A stretch of DNA of 5,049 bases from Hafnia paralvei ATCC 29927 (GCF_001655005.1 NZ_LXET01000071.1:1-5049); one strand, 5' to 3'. Counted from the stretch's first letter, positions 1-4,649 are shown. Notes: generated by a model not told the origin, from the letters alone. A program made the numbers and translations.

Positions 1-1460
1 ATCTGCTGGGGAAAGACCGGCAGCGCGATGGCGCCAGCGTTCTGCAGGGGAAGCCGGAGGAAGTTCGGGAGCTTATCGACGCCTCGCCCTACGCCAAAAA
101 GTACACATCCGGCGTTTTGTCCTTTGCCGAAAAGGATTTACCGCCCGGCCAGCGCGAAAAGCTGATGGCGAGCTTTGAGCGGGTTCTGATGCCCGGACTC
201 GATAAAGACCAGTACAGCGTGCTGTGGGTTGAGCACCAGGACAAGGGGCGGCTGGAGCTGAACTTCCTGATCCCGAACACGGAGCTGCTCACAGGCAAAC
301 GGCTACAGCCGTATTATGACCGCGCCGATCGTCCGCGCATTGATGCCTGGCAGACCATAGTGAACGGCAGGCTGGGGCTGCACGACCCGAACGCGCCGGA
401 AAACCGGCGGGCGCTGGTCTCGCCGTCCGCGCTGCCGAAGGCGAAACTGGACGCCGCTCAGACGATTACACGGGGGTTACTGGCCTTAGCCTCGTCCGTG
501 GAGCTGAAAACCCGGCAGGACGTCACTGAGGCGCTGGAAAGCGCGGGTTTTGAGGTGGTGCGCACCACGAAAAGCAGCATCAGCATTGCCGACCCGGACG
601 GGGGGCGAAACATCCGACTGAAGGGAGCCATCTATGAACAGTCTTTTAACGCTGGCGAAGGACTTCGAGCAGAAATCGAAAGCGCAGCAGCAGAGTACCG
701 GCGAGATGCTGAAAGCCGCATTCAGCGAGCACGAGAAGTCTGTCAGAGCGGAACTGAGCGAAAGCGAGAAGAGAATCAGCGCCGCCATCCTCGACCACGA
801 CCGGAAGCTTTCCTCAGCCATGAGCCAGCGCACGAAAGGGATGCTGCGCATGGTCAGCCAGACGTGGCTGACCATCGTCCTGGTCTCCGCGCTGCTGATC
901 GCATCGAGCGCTGGCATTCTGTGGTGGCAGGGGCAGCAGATACTCGACAACTACACGAGCATCCGGGAGCAGAAAGACGCGCTGGAGAAGCTGAACGCCC
1001 GGACGTGGGGCGTGAGGTATCAGGAAGACAACCAGGGGCGCTTTCTGGTCCTGCCGGAGGGCGTGAAAGCGGATACGAACTGGACGTTCGACAACGGCAC
1101 GAAGATCGGCATCAGACTGGTACGGGAGTAGAGCAGCATGACGGAGCTGGAAAAACAGTTGCTGAGCGCATTAGAGCAGCTACAGCAGGACTACTCGAAA
1201 AGGCTGGACGAATGGGAGAACGCCTTCGCGGAATGGCGGACGATGTCTGGTCTTATGCAACGGGAGAACGCGGCGCTGAGCGAGCGCGTCACGGGCTTGA
1301 GCAGGCAGGTGCAGAGTTTGAGCGAGCAGCTGCGCCGGTTGTCGCAAGGCTGAACGGCATCGAGGCGTACCGGGAGCAGGAGCGGGCTGCGCAGCATCAG
1401 AAAACGCTGGAGCTGGAGAGATCGCAGCGACAGCGGACGTACAACGGACCGTCGTTGTAA
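1..1460 (+). CDS. mbeA: MbeA relaxase, main part (residues 19-504; start codon is at 4995)
   Basis: This is the DNA relaxase of ColE1-type mobilization. It nicks oriT and stays covalently bound to the 5' end of the transferred strand. The frame is open from base 3 and is completed by 4995-5049, giving 504 residues; ColE1 MbeA is of similar length. The catalytic Tyr19 (motif GPVDY) spans the window junction. The HEN metal site, which replaces the usual three-histidine motif in this family, is visible as H97, E104 and N106 in WVEHQDKGRLELN. Sequence closely resembling ColE1 MbeA runs through RPRIDAWQ and HDPNAPENRR to about residue 235. The C-terminal part is Arg/Glu/Ala-rich and low in complexity because the same DNA also encodes mbeB and mbeD in the +1 frame. 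It ends in TAA at 1458-1460. It acts in the cytoplasm with MbeC at oriT and needs a helper type IV secretion system. Family assignment is very secure. Confidence 0.96.
   Translation, partial: LLGKDRQRDGASVLQGKPEEVRELIDASPYAKKYTSGVLSFAEKDLPPGQREKLMASFERVLMPGLDKDQYSVLWVEHQDKGRLELNFLIPNTELLTGKRLQPYYDRADRPRIDAWQTIVNGRLGLHDPNAPENRRALVSPSALPKAKLDAAQTITRGLLALASSVELKTRQDVTEALESAGFEVVRTTKSSISIADPDGGRNIRLKGAIYEQSFNAGEGLRAEIESAAAEYRRDAESRIQRAREVCQSGTERKREENQRRHPRPRPEAFLSHEPAHERDAAHGQPDVADHRPGLRAADRIERWHSVVAGAADTRQLHEHPGAERRAGEAERPDVGREVSGRQPGALSGPAGGRESGYELDVRQRHEDRHQTGTGVEQHDGAGKTVAERIRAATAGLLEKAGRMGERLRGMADDVWSYATGERGAERARHGLEQAGAEFERAAAPVVARLNGIEAYREQERAAQHQKTLELERSQRQRTYNGPSL
634..1131 (+). CDS. mbeB: MbeB mobilization protein, nested inside mbeA
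   Basis: This 165-residue accessory mobilization protein is the ColE1 MbeB homologue. The N-terminal MNSLLTLAKDFEQKSKAQQQ is almost identical to the ColE1 sequence as remembered. Residues about 8-65 are charged and heptad-like, which suggests a coiled coil. Residues about 78-98 (WLTIVLVSALLIASSAGILWW) form one membrane segment. A soluble C-terminal part follows with NARTWGVRYQ and GRFLVLPEGVKAD. In ColE1, MbeB helps the relaxosome engage the membrane and transfer apparatus; that role here is inferred from homology. The ATG at 634 follows AAGGGAG (621-627) at 6 bases. The whole gene lies within mbeA in the +1 frame, so each change in one gene alters the other. Confidence 0.93.
   Translation: MNSLLTLAKDFEQKSKAQQQSTGEMLKAAFSEHEKSVRAELSESEKRISAAILDHDRKLSSAMSQRTKGMLRMVSQTWLTIVLVSALLIASSAGILWWQGQQILDNYTSIREQKDALEKLNARTWGVRYQEDNQGRFLVLPEGVKADTNWTFDNGTKIGIRLVRE
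1138..1353 (+). CDS. mbeD: MbeD coiled-coil mobilization protein, nested inside mbeA
   Basis: This is a 71-residue protein, MTELEKQLLSALEQL onward, matching ColE1 MbeD. Leucines and hydrophobics recur in heptads through almost the whole length (LEKQLLSALEQLQQDY, then LSERVTGLSRQVQSLSEQL), so it should be one long coiled coil with no membrane segment. ColE1 MbeD is needed for efficient mobilization and has been linked to entry exclusion; neither role can be read from this sequence alone. It starts 6 bases after the mbeB stop, with GGGAG at 1124-1128 as a ribosome binding site (9-base gap). It is entirely contained in mbeA in the other frame, like mbeB. Confidence 0.9.
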   Translation: MTELEKQLLSALEQLQQDYSKRLDEWENAFAEWRTMSGLMQRENAALSERVTGLSRQVQSLSEQLRRLSQG

Positions 1461-1480
1461 CAAACCGGATAAAACGGGGC

Positions 1481-1504
1481 TTTCGGCGGAGATCTGCGCC
1501 GAAA
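1481..1504. repeat. Perfect 8-bp hairpin after the mob operon
   Basis: TTTCGGCG (1481-1488) pairs perfectly with CGCCGAAA (1497-1504) around an 8-base loop that contains AGATCT. It lies 20 bases after the mbeA stop and has no T-run after it, so it is not a typical intrinsic terminator. It could protect the 3' end of the mob mRNA or belong to the accessory region of the Xer site. Confidence 0.55.
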
Positions 1505-1514
1505 ACCGGTGCCA

Positions 1515-1548
1515 TTCACCCGGCTGCATGGCTATGCATTCGGGTGAA
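1515..1548. repeat. 15-base inverted repeat in the accessory region of the Xer site
   Basis: Arm TTCACCCGGCTGCAT (1515-1529) and arm ATGCATTCGGGTGAA (1534-1548) are complementary at 13 of 15 positions, with a 4-base centre GGCT. It ends about 90 bases upstream of the XerC half-site. In cer-type sites the ArgR and PepA binding DNA lies upstream on the XerC side. TGAAATTTATCA at 1545-1556 weakly resembles half of an ARG box, but this is not convincing by eye. A further 7-bp stem, CTGCCGG/CCGGCAG, lies at 1589-1608. Confidence 0.5.
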
Positions 1549-1639
1549 ATTTATCAGGCGCAGGCGGCGCAGTTTTCCGGGGGCTTTGCTGCCGGTTTTA
1601 CCCGGCAGACACCGTATTCGCGCCGAACCCGTCAGGGGC

Positions 1640-1667
1640 GGTGCGGCCAAGAGATGTTATGGTAAAT
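1640..1667 (+). other. XerC/XerD multimer-resolution core (cer/psi type)
   Basis: This is a 28-base core: XerC half-site GGTGCGGCCAA (1640-1650), 6-base centre GAGATG (1651-1656), and XerD half-site TTATGGTAAAT (1657-1667). The XerD half equals that of ColE1 cer as remembered (TTATGGTAAAT), and the XerC half keeps the GGTGCG...AA pattern. The 6-base spacer is like dif and pSC101 psi rather than the 8 bases of cer. Host XerC and XerD should recombine two copies in a plasmid dimer and restore monomers. Roughly 180 bases upstream (about 1461-1639) are free of genes, enough for ArgR and PepA accessory DNA. The core ends 17 bases before the terminator at 1684. Confidence 0.88.
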
Positions 1668-1683
1668 GCAGATTTTACTATCG

Positions 1684-1715
1684 AAAAAAAAAACCGCCCA
1701 GAAGGGCGGTTTTTT
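1684..1715. terminator. Bidirectional intrinsic terminator ending the R-M operon
   Basis: The stem is CCGCCC (1694-1699), loop AGAA (1700-1703), then GGGCGG (1704-1709). It has ten A on the left (1684-1693) and six T on the right (1710-1715). Read on the - strand it gives a GC stem followed by ten U, starting just after the stop codon of the 83-residue gene. Read on the + strand it gives six U and would stop transcripts arriving from the mob side. Confidence 0.92.
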
Positions 1716-1716
1716 G

Positions 1717-1968
1717 CTAAGGAGTGTTCGTTATTAGAGTCTGTCTTTGTGCGAAACCGCCACCATTAGCATTTACATTTGTGACGATATTTTTATCGGT
1801 TCGTGTGTGTAGCTGCACTGTGATATTGAAGCCTGAACTAGCATGGAAATCACAAATGTAAGCTTCAGTATTAGGTGCCCAGATTGCACTGGTATCTTCT
1901 CTACGAAGCCTTACACCAAAGTTGTTAGATGCGTGATTCCGGCATCCATTAATGATGCATGTTGACAT
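1717..1968 (-). CDS. Small Cys/His protein of unknown function, last gene of the R-M operon
   Basis: I do not recognise this 83-residue protein. The ATG at 1968 has AAGGA at 1975-1979 with 6 bases of spacing. The stop lies next to the operon terminator. The N-terminal half holds C4-x4-C9-x2-H12 and later C39-x2-H42 (CIINGC and YICDFH). This C-x4-C ... C-x2-H layout resembles small treble-clef or zinc-ribbon modules seen in phage and nuclease-associated proteins, so zinc binding is a reasonable inference. A basic patch RLRR (20-23) could touch nucleic acid. The C-terminal half (about 45-83) is polar with alternating hydrophobics, probably beta strands, and includes NANGGG. There is no signal peptide or membrane segment. 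It lies 47 bases after the restriction gene on the same strand, so it is probably co-transcribed. It is not a usual helix-turn-helix C protein. A regulator, accessory protein or unrelated passenger are all possible. Confidence 0.72.
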   Translation of the reverse strand: MSTCIINGCRNHASNNFGVRLRREDTSAIWAPNTEAYICDFHASSGFNITVQLHTRTDKNIVTNVNANGGGFAQRQTLITNTP

Positions 1969-2015
1969 GGAGTGTCCTTGTTTTTATTGAGGTATCACCC
2001 CTTTATACCCTTCTG

Positions 2016-2774
2016 TTAGTTACTATGGTAGTTTGATTTTGATCCTGAGTTTCTAGCTACAAATAGTGCCCAATTTATTGAGCCATCACTGTTGCAATAC
2101 TCTGATATAAACTCAGCTGTAAAAAGATTTAGTTTTGCGTTTGTTAACTCTATAAGGTCTTTATTTTTTTCATCAGCCAGTTTTCCAATAGGTTCAATTA
2201 TATCGCTGTATAATTCTGCATTTCCGTTAGATATAAATGTCCAGAAGTCTTGACCGCACAATTTTATGTGGGTTCCCTTTTCCGGATTTGCATCATATCC
2301 ATAGCAACACCCTTCAATGCAACTTATTGATTTTGAATTGATTCCACCAGATGTGCCTAGTACCTTTTTGGCTTTGATGAAGTTATCCTTCATTTTCTTT
2401 ATTTGTGATGAGTTTCCCCAATTTGGGCCAGACTTGATGCTAATTAGGTATTTTGTTCTTTCACTTTCAAATTCAAGATCTATGCCTACGGCACTGGATT
2501 TTCTTCCACCAAATGCTTGCGAACATGTGAATATGGCAACTTTCTCCATAAAGTTACCAAAAATAGTCTCCTCTCCAGATGAGACTGTTGCATCCATGAT
2601 TGATTTTATTAGATCACTTGCAGACGTTAGTCCTTTAGCCTTAAATAAATATGGATTTTTTCTTTTTGTAATGTCTGATAATTTTATTTTTCTTATCTTA
2701 TCTTGTTTTTTTTCATGAAACTCTTCATCAATGCAAGATTCTATAAACTCTGAAACAATCCGTGATTCAATCAT
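2016..2774 (-). CDS. Putative type II restriction endonuclease (PD-(D/E)XK-like)
   Basis: This 252-residue protein overlaps the end of the methyltransferase gene by 8 bases (ATGATTGA), the usual arrangement for a type II restriction partner. Residues 41-60 (PYLFKAKGL...) and 68-124 resemble the PmeII/TdeIII-like restriction enzymes as I remember them. A helix with E77 (GNFMEKVA) is followed by GIDLEF with D99, then YLISIKSGPNWGNSSQ with K114. This gives a D-x14-K core in which the usual acidic residue of (D/E)xK is Ser112, so E77 or another acid may complete the metal site. The start has no clear Shine-Dalgarno sequence, so translation is probably coupled to the upstream gene. This would keep nuclease output below methylase output. 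Recognition sequence is unknown. The DNA is AT-rich compared with the mob genes, which suggests transfer as a unit with the methylase. The nuclease role is inferred from position and motif. Confidence 0.8.
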   Translation of the reverse strand: MIESRIVSEFIESCIDEEFHEKKQDKIRKIKLSDITKRKNPYLFKAKGLTSASDLIKSIMDATVSSGEETIFGNFMEKVAIFTCSQAFGGRKSSAVGIDLEFESERTKYLISIKSGPNWGNSSQIKKMKDNFIKAKKVLGTSGGINSKSISCIEGCCYGYDANPEKGTHIKLCGQDFWTFISNGNAELYSDIIEPIGKLADEKNKDLIELTNAKLNLFTAEFISEYCNSDGSINWALFVARNSGSKSNYHSN

Positions 2775-3639
2775 CTGTGTACCGGTAATTTTTAGCGTTT
2801 ATTTTTTGTAAACCTACTCGGTTTGCCGTTATCTCGCAATATTCATCTAGTATTTCAATGCCTACAGCGTTTCTTTTCATTGCTTTAGCAACTTTCAATG
2901 TGGTTCCAGAGCCGGAAAATGGATCTAGAACGGTATCGCCTTCAGTAGTGAAAAGTTTGATGAACCATTCTGGCAAGCTTTCGGGGAAAGCTGCGCTGTG
3001 ACTGCGATTACCACATTCTGTAGCCATGTGTAGCACGTTGGTTGGGTATGCTAGATCTCTAGTGACCCAGTTCTCTATTTTTTTACCGAAACCGCTTCCA
3101 ACTTTTGATTCATCCCTTTTTTTATCTGTATCACTTATGTTTTTAAGGCGGGAGTTTTTCCAGTCGCCCATAGGAACCATTACTTCCTCTTGGTACATAT
3201 TGAATTTTTTGCTTTTCGTAAAATGGATGCATCTTTCCCAAGAGTCTCTAAAGCGGTTTGGCCACTTTCCTGGGTAACTGTTTTTTTTGTGCCATATGTA
3301 TTCTTCTGTCCATAACCATCCTAATTTTCTCATCATTAAAATTAGTTCTATTACATATGTATGGCGCTCTCCATTAATTGCCCTTTCTTTTATATTGAGA
3401 ACAAATGATCCAGATGATTTTGTCACTCTGAGTAGCTCATTTGCTATTGGGGTGAACCACTCTACATATTTGTCTGCACTTATCCCACCATAGGTGTTTT
3501 TCCGTTGGTCTGCATAAGGTGGTGATGTAACGATCAGATCTATGGAATCGCTTGAAAGTCTCTTCAATGCGATTAAACAATCATCATTGATTAGTTCTAT
3601 CGTCTGTTTTTTTTCTTTAAATTCATGTTTCATCAGCAT
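2767..3639 (-). CDS. Type II DNA methyltransferase, beta class, probably N4-cytosine
   Basis: This 290-residue amino-methyltransferase protects host DNA from the neighbouring nuclease. Motif IV is TSPPYADQR (SPPY at 39-42) and comes before the S-adenosylmethionine site, motif I, DPFSGSGTT at 239-247, followed by VGIEI (259-263, E262). The order IV to I defines the beta class. SPPY, rather than DPPY, favours N4-methylcytosine, but N6-methyladenine cannot be excluded. The segments YVEWF, GSFVLNI and FPESLPEWFIKLF parallel M.PvuII as I remember it. The region about 120-210 (Lys-rich, MVPMGDWKNSRLKN) should be the target-recognition part. ATG at 3639 is the first possible start after an in-frame stop at 3664-3666; M3 (3631-3633) is an alternative. 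Neither has a good Shine-Dalgarno sequence. A perfect AGGAGG on this strand (3678-3683) is too far upstream. The gene leads the operon M-R-small protein. No C-protein gene was seen. Confidence 0.93.
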   Translation of the reverse strand: MLMKHEFKEKKQTIELINDDCLIALKRLSSDSIDLIVTSPPYADQRKNTYGGISADKYVEWFTPIANELLRVTKSSGSFVLNIKERAINGERHTYVIELILMMRKLGWLWTEEYIWHKKNSYPGKWPNRFRDSWERCIHFTKSKKFNMYQEEVMVPMGDWKNSRLKNISDTDKKRDESKVGSGFGKKIENWVTRDLAYPTNVLHMATECGNRSHSAAFPESLPEWFIKLFTTEGDTVLDPFSGSGTTLKVAKAMKRNAVGIEILDEYCEITANRVGLQKINAKNYRYTDD

Positions 3640-3671
3640 TTTATTGGCCGCGTTCGTTTTTCGTTATCAGG

Positions 3672-3700
3672 ATATTACCTCCTTTTGTTTTGGAGGTCCA
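3672..3700 (-). promoter_or_regulatory. Possible methyltransferase promoter
   Basis: On the - strand, TGGACC (3700-3695) and TAATAT (3677-3672) are 17 bases apart, each 4 of 6 to the sigma-70 consensus. The start would fall near 3665, giving a short leader without a Shine-Dalgarno sequence. The same region forms a hairpin, ACCTCC (3677-3682) with GGAGGT (3692-3697), that includes the unused AGGAGG. Other promoters, or read-through from RNA I, could equally drive the gene. Confidence 0.4.
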
Positions 3701-3716
3701 GTCTTGCTGATGGTTG

Positions 3717-3746
3717 TTGACCAAAGAGTAAGATGCGACGTAATAT
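3717..3746 (+). promoter_or_regulatory. RNA II (replication primer) promoter
   Basis: The -35 box TTGACC (3717-3722) and -10 box TAATAT (3741-3746) are 18 bases apart (17 if GTAATA is taken). They lie just upstream of the first RNA II stem-loop, the same layout as pBR322. Transcription should start about 3752-3756, near CTGAAACG, similar to the GCAAACAAAAAA start in pBR322. Confidence 0.75.
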
Positions 3747-3760
3747 CCACGTCTGAAACG

Positions 3761-3788
3761 AAAAAACCGCCTGGGGAGGCGGTTTTTT
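3761..3788. terminator. RNA I terminator / RNA II stem-loop I
   Basis: The stem is CCGCCT (3767-3772) and AGGCGG (3777-3782) with loop GGGG, flanked by six A (3761-3766) and six T (3783-3788). On the - strand it is a classic intrinsic terminator that ends RNA I before the R-M operon. On the + strand it is the first stem-loop of RNA II. Confidence 0.9.
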
Positions 3789-3793
3789 CGAGG

Positions 3794-3820
3794 GTTCAGT
3801 AAGTTGGGGAACTTCTGAAC
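3794..3820. repeat. RNA I / RNA II stem-loop II
   Basis: GTTCAG (3794-3799), a bulged T, AAGTT (3801-3805), loop GGGG (3806-3809), AACTT (3810-3814), CTGAAC (3815-3820) make an 11-bp stem with one bulge. This is one of the loops through which RNA I and RNA II first kiss. Confidence 0.8.
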
Positions 3821-3824
3821 CGTG

Positions 3825-3935
3825 GTAACAGGGTGTACAAGACCGCTGAAACCAAATTCTGTCCTTTCAGTTTAGCCGTAGTTGGGCTGAGACTTCAAGA
3901 ACTCTGCATCAGTAATCTCTTGTACACCCTCTTAC
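3825..3935. repeat. RNA II alpha/beta pairing arms
   Basis: GTAACAGGGTGTACAAGA (3825-3842) and TCTTGTACACCCTCTTAC (3918-3935) are complementary at 17 of 18 positions. They occupy the places of the alpha and beta segments of ColE1 RNA II, whose pairing decides whether the transcript folds as a primer. The sequence differs from pBR322 but the pairing is kept. Confidence 0.78.
3869..3898 (-). promoter_or_regulatory. RNA I promoter
   Basis: On the - strand, TTGAAG (3898-3893) and TAAACT (3874-3869) are 18 bases apart. They lie 6 bases before the predicted start at 3862. The pBR322 RNA I promoter has TTGAAG and TACACT in the same positions. Confidence 0.85.
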
Positions 3936-4254
3936 TATTGGCTGCTGCCAGTGGCGCTTTTGTGTGTCTTTCCGGGTTGGACTCAAGACGATAGTTACCG
4001 GATAAGGCGCAGCGGTCGGACTGAACGGGGGGTTCGTGCATACAGTCCAGCTTGGAGCGAACTGCCTACCCGGAACTGAGTGTCAGGCGTGGAATGAGAA
4101 AACGCGGCCATAACAGCGGAATGACACCGGTAAACCGAAAGGCAGGAACAGGAGAGCGCACGAGGGAGCTACCAGGGGGAAACGCCTGGGATCTTTATAG
4201 TCCTGTCGGGTTTCGCCGCCACTGATTTGAGCGTCAGATTTCGTGATGCTTGTC

Positions 4255-4279
4255 AGGGGGGCGGAGCCTATGGAAAAAC
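4255..4279 (+). other. oriV, ColE1-type RNA-to-DNA transition
   Basis: A G-run followed by CGGAGCCTATGGAAAAAC (up to 4279) is the conserved ColE1 origin sequence. RNA II hybridises here, RNase H cuts in the A-run (4274-4278) and leading-strand synthesis starts, moving in the + direction. Confidence 0.92.
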
Positions 4280-4499
4280 GGCAACGCCGCATCCTTTTTC
4301 CGGCCCTTCCTGACGTGAGCGCTATTTCTTTCTCTCGCCATTCGTGAGCAGGTAACGCCCGCCACAGTCTCACGGCCGGAGCGCAGCGACCGAGTGAGCG
4401 AGGAGGCGTCATTTCACTGCCAACTGCATTTTGCACTTACGCCCGGCATCCGCATTTTTCCCCTGCCACATGAAGCACTTTCCTGAATTCCCACTTCGA
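4280..4499. other. Non-coding region between oriV and oriT
   Basis: I find no credible gene here, and in particular no rom/rop. GAGCGCAGCGACCGAGTGAGCGAGGA (4379-4404) matches most of the pBR322 block downstream of its origin, a region where primosome-assembly sites lie in ColE1 plasmids; that function here is inferred. CCTGCCACATGAAGCACTT (4462-4480) is a segment I recall as common to ColE1-like backbones next to oriT. Confidence 0.5.
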
Positions 4500-4600
4500 T
4501 TTATCATATTAAGCCAGTATACACTCCGCTAGCGCTACGTCACTGGTTCAGGGCTGCGCCCCGAAACCCGCTAAAACCACTGACGCGCCTGCGGCTTGTC
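4500..4600 (-). other. oriT / bom with nic site
   Basis: On the - strand this reads CGGAGTGTATACTGGCTTAA, as in pBR322 bom. The nic motif CTGG/CTTA occupies 4517-4510, so the cut is predicted between 4514 and 4513 on the - strand. Similarity to pBR322 continues past nic through GCGCTACGTCACTGG and GGCTGCGCCCCG to about 4590. CGCTAGCG (4527-4534) and TAGCGCTA (4530-4537) are overlapping palindromes where relaxase or MbeC may bind. The - strand is transferred 5' first, so the origin and then the methylase gene enter early and the mob genes last. Confidence 0.9.
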
Positions 4601-4649
4601 CAACACCGCGCCGTCCGGGAAAGAATTTCCCGCCCGTCCCGGCGTTATC

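Larger units (their letters stand above)
3761..3862 (-). ncRNA. RNA I, antisense copy-number regulator
   Basis: RNA I is complementary to the 5' part of RNA II and blocks primer folding. The predicted 5' end ACAGAATTTGGT (from 3862) matches ACAGTATTTGGT of pBR322. It ends in the T-run at 3766-3761, giving about 102 bases; pBR322 RNA I is about 108. Two stems close on 4-base C loops (3773-3776 and 3806-3809), shorter than the usual RNA I loops. The third, outer stem (about 3825-3862) is less clear. It also sets incompatibility. Confidence 0.9.
3753..4278 (+). ncRNA. RNA II, replication primer precursor
   Basis: This is the ColE1-type preprimer of about 525 bases. Large parts are near-identical to pBR322 as remembered: GCCGTAGTTGGGCTGAGA, GGGTTGGACTCAAGACGATA, GGATAAGGCGCAGCGG, GGAACAGGAGAGCGCACGAG and the CAGGGGGGCGGAGCC block. 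The 5' part differs, as is typical of distinct incompatibility groups: stem-loop I at 3767-3782, stem-loop II at 3794-3820, and the alpha/beta pair at 3825-3842 and 3918-3935. The nascent RNA forms a hybrid with the template at its G-run, is cut by RNase H near 4274-4279 and primes DNA polymerase I. The start is inferred from the promoter and could be off by a few bases. Confidence 0.9.

Noticed and set aside
486..950. 154-residue open frame on the - strand in mbeA/mbeB
   Set aside because: Antisense shadow of two overlapping genes with clear homology; no sign of its own start site or domain.
1180..1529. Two overlapping - strand frames of about 111 residues
   Set aside because: They are antisense to mbeD and mbeA, low-complexity, and a consequence of GC-rich coiled-coil coding on the other strand.
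1991..2009. GGTAT/ATACC inverted repeat and a TATAAA box between the nuclease and small-protein genes
   Set aside because: The stem is only 5 bp and no matching -35 was found at 16-18 bases, so I do not call a promoter or operator.
2317..3493. Three + strand open frames antisense to the R-M genes
   Set aside because: Hydrophobic antisense translations without ribosome binding sites or domains.
3641..3724. Leader peptide of 27 codons starting at TTG (3724) and ending one base before the methylase ATG
   Set aside because: There is no Shine-Dalgarno sequence before the TTG. The AGGAGG inside it precedes no usual start codon, so translation is not supported.
3542..3802. 86-residue open frame on the + strand
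   Set aside because: It is antisense to the methylase start and runs across the RNA II promoter and stem-loop I. It has no recognisable domain and no good ribosome binding site.
4083..4436. 117-residue open frame on the - strand
   Set aside because: It lies over the conserved RNA II 3' part and oriV, and its sequence constraint is explained by the origin.
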